From NCBI GenBank assembly GCA_011051755.1, contig DRKN01000057.1, positions 1 to 45,720 on the forward strand: a stretch of 45,720 nucleotides of DNA. The letters are read 5' to 3'. The DNA is from Gammaproteobacteria bacterium (GTDB taxonomy: Bacteria; Pseudomonadota; Gammaproteobacteria; SZUA-152). Positions 38,680 to 45,720 of this stretch are shown one piece after another (the stretch's first letter is position 1; every line of letters begins with the position of its first letter). The notes below the pieces were generated by a model. It saw only the letters and a program-made list of their open reading frames with translations. It was not told the origin of the DNA and ran no database searches. The translations under genes and the position numbers were made by a program.

Positions 38680-41600
38680 ATGTCAGTGGAATCACAGGCC
38701 AACATCAGTAAGTTTTCCGCGCCGCGACTGCATCGAACCTACCCGCGTATGCGTCTGTTCAAGCAACTTGATGCTGCTCAGACAATACCGCTGATCTGGA
38801 TCTCGGCCCCGGCTGGATCGGGCAAGACATCGCTCATTGCCAGCTGGCTCAAGGCCAGAGGGCACAATGCCCACTGGTACCAGGTGGATGAGAGCGACAC
38901 GAATATTACCACCTTTTTTTATCACCTCGGCCTGCTGGGCAGGCGGGCCGCCCCACACCTAAAACAGCCAATGCCGCTCCTGATTCCTGAATACCTGGCA
39001 GGTCTGCAAGCCTTTAGCCACCATTTTTTCCGTGAACTGTTCAGACGTATCAAGGTTCCCGGAGTACTGGTGTTGGACAATTATCAGGATGCCGGATTGT
39101 TCCTGCACGAGATTCTGCAGGCAGGTTGCAGCGAGATTCCCGAAGGCATTAGTGTTGTCATCATCAGTCGCAACAAGCCGCCACCGGCCTTCGCCCGTTT
39201 TCGGGCTAACGGTGCACTGGCTCTGTTGGATTGGGGGCAACTCAGGCTGACGCAGGAAGAGACCTGCGCCATTGCCAATGACAGCGCCGGCAGTCCGCTG
39301 GATGACATCGACGTGCAGGCTCTGTACGCACAGACCGATGGTTGGGCTACGGGCCTGGTGCTGTTGTCTGAACGGGCGGGGCGGCTTGGTAAGCTTGGCC
39401 CGGATCCGACGGGCTCCCAAGCCCTGTTCGACTATTTCACGGCTGAACTCTTTGACCGTCTGGATCCAGACACCCGCCATGTGCTGACCCGCAGCGCCCT
39501 GCTGCCAAGCGTGAATTCCGCCATGGCGTGTGCCCTGTCCGGCAGAACGCAGGCTGAATCCATCCTCGAAACCCTGTGCCATCACAATACCTTCACCGTG
39601 TGCGGTTCCGGCCCGGTGTATGAATTCCATCCCCTGTTTCGCGCCTTCCTGGAACAATGCCTGCGTGAAGAACTGCCAGCGGCCGAGTTTGCCGCCCTGC
39701 AACGACAGGCCGCCGAGCTTCTGGAGACCGCAGGAGATATCGATGCCGCAATCACCTGGCGCATCAGGGCGGGTGATAGTGAAGGCGCAGCCAGCTTGAT
39801 TATGGCCCATGCCCAGAGCTATCTGGTGCAGGGGCGGGCGAGCACCGTGGTGGGTTGGATCACGGCCCTGCCGAGGGTGGTCGTCGCGCAAAATCCCTGG
39901 TTGGGATACTGGTGTGGCCTGGGTGAGCTGGCCAGCAGTCCTGGCGCGGCCCGTGTTCAGCTGGAGGACGCCTATGGGCGTCTCAAGGCTCGGGGAGACC
40001 GTCCCGGCCAAGTGCTCGCCTGGTGTGCGGTGGTGGACAGTTATGTCTACGAATGGCGATGTTTAGCGCCGTTGGATCGCTGGATTGATGAGGCCGGGGT
40101 GATTGACACCGCCATCCTCGATGCCTTGCCCACCGCCATTGGCGATTATTTTGCCTGCGGTCTTTTCAAAGCCCTGATGCTGCGCCAGCCGGCGCATCCA
40201 CTGATTGGGCGTTGGGCGCAACGGGTACGGGATATCGTGTTGTCCGGTGATGATTTCCAGCTACGATTCCGTATTGGTCCCCTGTATTTGCAGTACGCCG
40301 GTCTCAATGATTTGCAGGGTGCCGCTATTGCCCTCGAGGCGCTGCGTAGCGTTGCCCGCCAGATCGATGGGTGCAGTGTGATCCGCGTCTCTCTCCAGGC
40401 CATGGCCGCCGGCTTAGCCCAGGGTAGCGGTCATCACGAGGCGGTTATGGATCATGTGCGAGAGGGGCTGATGCAGGATGAACACTCGGCTGTTCGTATC
40501 TGGAATCACTCCCTGCTGGGACATGCCGCCATGTCTGCCCTGTTACACGGGGATCGCAATCTGGCCGAGGACTACCTCTTGCGGATGAAAGACAGCTTGG
40601 TGGCTGACCGTTACATGGATCTGTCGACATACTATTTTGTCGCTGCGTGGCATGGCTTGCATTACGCCGACGAGGAGACGGCATTGCGTTATGCAAAGCT
40701 TAATGGCGAGTTCCTCATCAAGTCGGGGATTCGCCTCTATGCGCCCTTTGCTGAGCTGATGCTGGCCCAGGCCGAGTTTGCAAATACTGCTGTGGACGAG
40801 GCCAAACACAAAGTGGAGGATGTCTTGGGTCTGGCAGGGCGTGGCAACAACCGGCTTGCCCAGTATCTGGGCTGGCTGCTGAAGGCTCATATGGCCCGTC
40901 AGTTGGGTGAGACGGCCAATGGTCTTGCGGCCCTGCGTCGTGCCCTGGGTATTGCCCGGGCCGGGGGCATGGTCGCTCACTACCTGCCGCAGCGGGCAAT
41001 CAGGGCGCTTTACATCCTGGCCCTGGCGAACGATATCGAAACCGATTATGTGTGCGGTGCAATACGCACACTGCGTTTGAGTCCGCCTGAACCACAGCAC
41101 GCTCCAAATAACTGGCCCTTCCCCGTCAGAATTTATACCTTGGGGCGTTTTAGCCTGCTGATCGATGATACTGCCCTCGACGAGACGCAGAAGAAAAAAC
41201 AAGCCAAGCCACTGATTTTGTTGAAGACATTAATTGCCATGGGCGCGCGCGACGTGCATGAGGAACAGTTGCAGGAGGCCCTGTGGCACGATGCCGAGGG
41301 CGATGCCGCGCATCGAGCCCTGATCACCAATCTGCAACGGCTACGCAAGCTGCTGGGTGAAACGGCCGCCATCGACTATAGCGATGGACACTTATCGTTG
41401 TCGTCACGGCACTGCTGGGTGGACACATGGGCCTTCGAGCGGGGTATTGCTGATGAACCGATGCAAGCCGAGGCCATTGCCCAATACCGCGGTGGATTTC
41501 TGCCTGGCGAGGAGGCCTCCTGGGCCTTGGTTCCGCGTGAACGCCTATGGCGAAAATTCAATCGGGCTGTGGTTGCACGGGGTGAACGTCTCGAGGCCAG

Positions 41601-41850
41601 CGGTGCCTGGACAGAGGTCATTACTCATTATCAGCGAGCTTTGGATGCCGATCCCGGCTGTGAAGCCTGCTATCAGGGTCTGATGCGTGTCTACGCAATC
41701 CAAGGTCAGCACCAACAGGCTCTCAAGGCCTATGATGATTGTCGGCAACTGATGCATGCCCTGTATGATATCGCTCCTTCCTCTCAGACTGAATCACTGC
41801 ATCAAAAAATCCGTGAAACGGTGGCAGAAAGCCTGCCTGTCATTTATTAA
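38680..41850 (+). CDS. STAND/MalT-like ATPase regulator with C-terminal winged-helix + BTAD (SARP-like) region
   Basis: Walker A SAPAGSGKTSLIASWL; TPR-like middle; C-terminal IYTLGRFSLLIDDTALDETQKKKQAKPLILLKTLIAMG...LQEALWHDAEGDAAHRALITNLQRLRKLLG then BTAD-like TPRs. Confidence 0.8.
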   Translation: MSVESQANISKFSAPRLHRTYPRMRLFKQLDAAQTIPLIWISAPAGSGKTSLIASWLKARGHNAHWYQVDESDTNITTFFYHLGLLGRRAAPHLKQPMPLLIPEYLAGLQAFSHHFFRELFRRIKVPGVLVLDNYQDAGLFLHEILQAGCSEIPEGISVVIISRNKPPPAFARFRANGALALLDWGQLRLTQEETCAIANDSAGSPLDDIDVQALYAQTDGWATGLVLLSERAGRLGKLGPDPTGSQALFDYFTAELFDRLDPDTRHVLTRSALLPSVNSAMACALSGRTQAESILETLCHHNTFTVCGSGPVYEFHPLFRAFLEQCLREELPAAEFAALQRQAAELLETAGDIDAAITWRIRAGDSEGAASLIMAHAQSYLVQGRASTVVGWITALPRVVVAQNPWLGYWCGLGELASSPGAARVQLEDAYGRLKARGDRPGQVLAWCAVVDSYVYEWRCLAPLDRWIDEAGVIDTAILDALPTAIGDYFACGLFKALMLRQPAHPLIGRWAQRVRDIVLSGDDFQLRFRIGPLYLQYAGLNDLQGAAIALEALRSVARQIDGCSVIRVSLQAMAAGLAQGSGHHEAVMDHVREGLMQDEHSAVRIWNHSLLGHAAMSALLHGDRNLAEDYLLRMKDSLVADRYMDLSTYYFVAAWHGLHYADEETALRYAKLNGEFLIKSGIRLYAPFAELMLAQAEFANTAVDEAKHKVEDVLGLAGRGNNRLAQYLGWLLKAHMARQLGETANGLAALRRALGIARAGGMVAHYLPQRAIRALYILALANDIETDYVCGAIRTLRLSPPEPQHAPNNWPFPVRIYTLGRFSLLIDDTALDETQKKKQAKPLILLKTLIAMGARDVHEEQLQEALWHDAEGDAAHRALITNLQRLRKLLGETAAIDYSDGHLSLSSRHCWVDTWAFERGIADEPMQAEAIAQYRGGFLPGEEASWALVPRERLWRKFNRAVVARGERLEASGAWTEVITHYQRALDADPGCEACYQGLMRVYAIQGQHQQALKAYDDCRQLMHALYDIAPSSQTESLHQKIRETVAESLPVIY

Positions 41851-42173
41851 CACGGCATATATAGTTGCCAGGTTAATAGCTACCACCATACCCACCATCT
41901 AATTATTGCTATACCTGTTGTTGGCAAGCGTCGGTCGATGACTAATAAAGCGGTAATAATCCCACTATTTTCTATGTTACTCCGGTGTTACTGGCCGCCA
42001 CTACTATGGATTCATGCCCTCGATAAGGCTTTGCCAGAGTCGAAAGCCGTGATTTCCGAGTTTGGCTGGCCATAGAAGAAAGGAGAAAGTTAGATGCCGG
42101 AAGGTTAAAGAAATAGATAATCATTACGTACATAGAAAAAACACCAGTAAAAATCAAAAGACGGAGATTTATC

Positions 42174-43106
42174 ATGACGCATGAAAAAGAGAAAATGCAC
42201 TTTGCAAAAATCCAGCAGGTGAAGGAAAGTGGGGAGGGAAGCCTCCTCGGGCTGACAAACGTTGTCGGCATTGGTATTGGCTATAAAGAGGTGAAAGGAG
42301 AAGCAACAAACGAAACCTGTATCAGTGTTTATGTGCAAAAAAAGATGGCGCTGGAGGAGCTGGAATCTTGTGATCAGATTCCCAAGGCATTGAATGATGT
42401 GAAGACCGATGTGATTGAAGTCGGTCGCATTGAGGCGCAGGCCTTTACAAGCAGGGTGCGTCCAGCAAAGCCGGGCTACAGCATTGGGCACCCAAGAGTG
42501 ACAGCGGGAACATTTGGCTGCTTGGTCAGGAAGACCTGCTCTCCTTGTCGTATCTTCATGCTTAGCAACAATCATGTTCTCGCGAATTCAAATGCAGCCA
42601 ATATCGGTGATTTGATTTTACAGCCGGGTTCGGCAGATGGTGGAAATCTTACGGGGGATGCCATTGCTCGCTTATCTCGGTTTATACGCATTCGATTCAA
42701 TGATCCTGAAGCGTATAACCTGGTGGATGCGGCGATCGCAAAACCGATTGGTCGGCGTAATGTCATTGCATCAATTGTGGGGATTGGCATCCCCAAGGGC
42801 ACGGTTGAGGCCACGCTTGGCATGGCCGTGATTAAAAGTGGTCGAACAACGGAAACCACTGTTGGAAAGGTTATTGGGGTCGATGTGACGGTCGCTGTCG
42901 GTTTTGGCAGCCCTGGAGTTGCTTATTTCCGTAATCAGATCATGACTACAAACATGTCTCAGGGAGGCGACTCGGGTTCTTTATTGTTGAGTGAAAAGAC
43001 GAGTGAGGCAACAGGACTGTTGTTTGCGGGCTCGAGTTCAGTAACCATCCACAATAACATCAGCAATGTATTGATGGCGCTTGGTGTGGAAATTGTGACT
43101 GCATAA
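42174..43106 (+). CDS. Trypsin-like (S1-fold) serine protease-like protein with N-terminal accessory domain
   Basis: Triad candidates: LSNNHVLA (His), LVDAAIAK (Asp), GGDSGSLLL (Ser). No obvious signal peptide. Confidence 0.75.
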   Translation: MTHEKEKMHFAKIQQVKESGEGSLLGLTNVVGIGIGYKEVKGEATNETCISVYVQKKMALEELESCDQIPKALNDVKTDVIEVGRIEAQAFTSRVRPAKPGYSIGHPRVTAGTFGCLVRKTCSPCRIFMLSNNHVLANSNAANIGDLILQPGSADGGNLTGDAIARLSRFIRIRFNDPEAYNLVDAAIAKPIGRRNVIASIVGIGIPKGTVEATLGMAVIKSGRTTETTVGKVIGVDVTVAVGFGSPGVAYFRNQIMTTNMSQGGDSGSLLLSEKTSEATGLLFAGSSSVTIHNNISNVLMALGVEIVTA

Positions 43107-43534
43107 GGAAAAATGTATATCTAAAGGATGGTTGAAGATAAAATTGACAAATTAGCCGTCCCGGCTCCATAAATTGTTTAGGGTGCAGGAATCTCTGGAG
43201 TTTTGCTTCTGGCTTAAATTTATGACGACCAAGCTTTACAGTATCGTCGACTTTTGGGTTTCAAGGGCATTGTATCCTGAAAGAAGTTGGAACAAAATAT
43301 ACAGTATTTTACTTAATCCTTCCCTCACTGCGGGTTTGGTGAGGGAGGGACTTCTTGAATTTGCAGAAAAAATTCTTATGATGTATGTCAATATGATTTA
43401 ACAGTGCCTTACCCGTTGAATTTTGTACAAAATGTCGAAGAAATAGTTTTTCAGGCATAAAAAACCCCTCTCCCCAAATTCTGCAAAATTTAAAGAAGGA
43501 GGGTCTATACACCAACATTATAAACGGTATTAAT

Positions 43535-43859
43535 ACTCAAGTTTCGGGGTTCAAAATCAGAGGGTTGTGACTATAACATGAACATGTTGAATGCACAGGA
43601 TATCTGCATGGACGTGCAGTGCAAAATTGAGTGGAGCAAACAAACAACGACCTGATTTTTCCGTAAAATCAAATGAAAGGGCGCTACCGTATCCGTAGGG
43701 TGGGCACCGCCCACCGATGCAGGCCTCCCGTGTCCGGCCGACACTCTACGGTTACCGTAGATAAGTGCAGTCAGCGATTTCGGGACATTAATCGGCTATA
43801 AAAATCATTTAATTTCAACCCTTAATGAGTAAGTTGAAAATGAAGCCCGAAACTTGAGT
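43535..43859. mobile_element. Putative MITE-like element with 19-bp terminal inverted repeats
   Basis: ACTCAAGTTTCGGGGTTCA at 43535-43553 versus TGAAGCCCGAAACTTGAGT at 43841-43859 (18/19 complementary); no ORF inside; contains the palindrome GTGGGCACCGCCCAC. Confidence 0.5.
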
Positions 43860-44153
43860 GATAGTACATTGGGTTCCGGCCATGCCGGGTTAGGGAATTA
43901 TATCAAGATATTCCAGGGGGAAGTGTTGAAAGAGGATGTGCAGAAGATTGATCAGATACGTGCTAAATTTGATGATTTGATCATGGCGATAGATGGGGTG
44001 GAATCCATCAGTATTGGCTTGACTGAGCAGGGTAAAACTTGCCTCATGTTAGGTGCTTCGGTTCCCGTTGAGAAGATCCGGGACAAGCTGCCAAAAGAGA
44101 TCTTCAAGATACCTGTAAAAATCATCTACATCGGAAAGGTCAAAGCTCAGTAA
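43854..44153 (+). CDS. Small protein resembling the N-terminal domain of the upstream protease
   Basis: VESISIGLTEQGKTCLMLGASVPVEKIRDKLPKEIFKIPVKIIYIGKVKAQ parallels VVGIGIGYKEVKGEATNETCISVYVQKK...IPKALNDVKTDVIEVGRIEAQ. Start uncertain (TTG 43854 lies in the repeat; GTG/TTG near 43924 possible). Confidence 0.5.
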   Translation: MSDSTLGSGHAGLGNYIKIFQGEVLKEDVQKIDQIRAKFDDLIMAIDGVESISIGLTEQGKTCLMLGASVPVEKIRDKLPKEIFKIPVKIIYIGKVKAQ

Positions 44154-44343
44154 TGGGTTTGGCTTGTCAAGTCCAGGAGATAAGTATCCAGCCGATTTTG
44201 ATTATTGAGAATTAACTTCTTTGAGGACTGATTGTATGCTGAAAGGCCGTCAATATTTTCAACATATGCTCTGCTGGACGTTAGTTTTCATGCTATGAAA
44301 ATCAACGGGTCAGCCGTATGATTATATGATGAAGCTGGCTATT

Positions 44344-45720
44344 TCAGGAAGTCTCATCAGGTCTCTCGGGGGCATAAACACTTGTTTCAACTTCGTATTT
44401 TTTCCTTATAGGAATAGTGACCGCATCACGAGCCATATCAACAATCGGGAGTTTTATCGTGTCATCTTCCAGTGCCCAGCGAGCATAGCGATTATTGAAT
44501 TTTCTGTAACGGACCGTGGAGCTGATAGTGACCGGGCCTTTGGCCCAGCTGGGAATTGTAAAGTCATAAAATACGATATCGGAATCGCCGGCCTTGATGA
44601 TTTTTTTATAGCTATCTCCGACCGTATTAAACAAATCATGCTTCCAGACATGTTGGCCTTGTCGGTCAATTGGAATAGACAGATAAAATTGAGCTGATGG
44701 ATCGACGTCATTGTTTTCTGTTAATGCGCCACTTTCATAAATAACGCTGTTTTGAGCATCGACAACTTTAAGATGTATCCACACCTCGTTAATATCAGTG
44801 GATCCACCAGGGAAATCATGGCCAACATTGGCATTGGTAACAATCACGTTTAGCGAAACTTCCTCATTCAGATAATAGTAGGCGGGTGATTCTTGTGTTA
44901 GTGAGATTTCAGGAGAAACGTATTTATGACTGTGAGTGGCGTCGGATCGATTGGGTTTTTCTATATTGATACGTACTTTGTCGGCTTGAAGAAATTCTGT
45001 GGTTAATCGTAATTGTTCTTTGTCACCGGTGTAGAAGGGGATAGCGGTATTTGCTCCTAACGACCGGTGAGATCGTGTTAAGCCATTTTTATCCGCTGAG
45101 GGGTCATCAATATCCTCAAGTGGGAAATGGCAATCCTGGCACCTGGTGATTTGTTGGTCAGAGAACTCATGTGTGCTTTGCCCGGAGTAAGGGCTGTTTA
45201 GCCATGCTGAATATTCATCTTGCATTTTTACCCATCCCCAATTGTTGATATCTTTGTCCATAAATTGAGTATGGCAGGTAGCGCAGAATTCTGCTTGCGA
45301 AATGATAGGACGATTCATGTCAATACGATGGCTTCGAGGCTGTATACGTATCAGATAATTATGTAGTTTTGTTGCCAGCCAGTTATCGCTGTCGGCAAAA
45401 AGGTAGTCATTTTTAGGCGCTGCGTTATAACTGGCAACACCTTTGAGATGCACGACCCGATCTATTCCGTGACAACCCATACAGCCAACACCCTCAACCA
45501 TATGCCCATAGGTATCCAGCTTTCCTCCCGTCGTGAGTTCACCGCTAAGTAAGGCGATGGGTGCATGGCAGCCTTCACAATAACGGGTTGCCGGCATGCC
45601 CATTTTTTCGGCGAGTAAGTTAATGTTGGTTTGATAACTTTTATCCGATGCAGCCTGCGCATGCATTGATGATTTCCATTCTTCTGTGACAGCCGCATGA
45701 CAGGTTCCGCAACGATCTGA
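44344..45720 (-). CDS. Multiheme cytochrome c, N-terminus beyond the window edge
   Basis: Heme motifs CEGCH, CMGCH, CATCH, CQDCH; the same frame continues above the ORF-track Met as SDRCGTCHAAVTEEWKSS, adding CGTCH. Confidence 0.85.
   Translation of the reverse strand, partial: SDRCGTCHAAVTEEWKSSMHAQAASDKSYQTNINLLAEKMGMPATRYCEGCHAPIALLSGELTTGGKLDTYGHMVEGVGCMGCHGIDRVVHLKGVASYNAAPKNDYLFADSDNWLATKLHNYLIRIQPRSHRIDMNRPIISQAEFCATCHTQFMDKDINNWGWVKMQDEYSAWLNSPYSGQSTHEFSDQQITRCQDCHFPLEDIDDPSADKNGLTRSHRSLGANTAIPFYTGDKEQLRLTTEFLQADKVRINIEKPNRSDATHSHKYVSPEISLTQESPAYYYLNEEVSLNVIVTNANVGHDFPGGSTDINEVWIHLKVVDAQNSVIYESGALTENNDVDPSAQFYLSIPIDRQGQHVWKHDLFNTVGDSYKKIIKAGDSDIVFYDFTIPSWAKGPVTISSTVRYRKFNNRYARWALEDDTIKLPIVDMARDAVTIPIRKKYEVETSVYAPERPDETS

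Noticed and set aside
43313-43513. Another inverted-repeat element (GGTGAGGGAGGGACTTCTTGAATTTGCAGAA versus TTCTGCAAAATTTAAAGAAGGAGGG)
   Set aside because: Arms are imperfect with gaps and no clear boundaries; too weak to call as a mobile element.

Overview
The window reads as a respiratory/denitrification island from a proteobacterium (probably gammaproteobacterial; inferred from gene content only). Minus strand, ~2.9-15.2 kb: SCO, heme o synthase (cyoE/ctaB), and a full cytochrome cd1 nitrite reductase and heme d1 set (nirS, nirE/cobA, nirC, nirF, nirD/L/G/H, nirJ, nirN), then a polytopic membrane protein and a hemerythrin + DUF2249 pair. Plus strand, ~17-30 kb: heme A synthase, a three-subunit ba3-like (B-type) heme-copper enzyme, a second SCO, two tandem cytochrome b::2x[4Fe-4S]::MvhD-like fusions, a small single-TM protein, a divergent heme-copper subunit I-like protein, and a Crp/Fnr (Dnr-like) regulator. 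TTGAT-N4-ATCAA sites tie many of these units into one putative regulon. The rest holds a second, frameshifted ctaA-like gene, an HlyD/ABC exporter (ybhGFSR-like), a STAND-type regulator with a BTAD/SARP-like C-terminus, a trypsin-like protease, and a multiheme cytochrome c cut by the window edge. Best candidates for something undescribed: (1) the ba3-like subunit I has Gln where the catalytic cross-linked Tyr should be (FGHSSQQ instead of FGHPxVY), and no norB/norC is seen, so it may be an unconventional NO reductase. (2) The locus at 23.5-28.9 kb encodes two cytochrome b/ferredoxin/MvhD fusions beside a heme-copper-fold protein that appears to have lost most CuB ligands; it may be a novel quinone-linked electron-transfer complex. 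All homology statements come from reading motifs, not from database searches.
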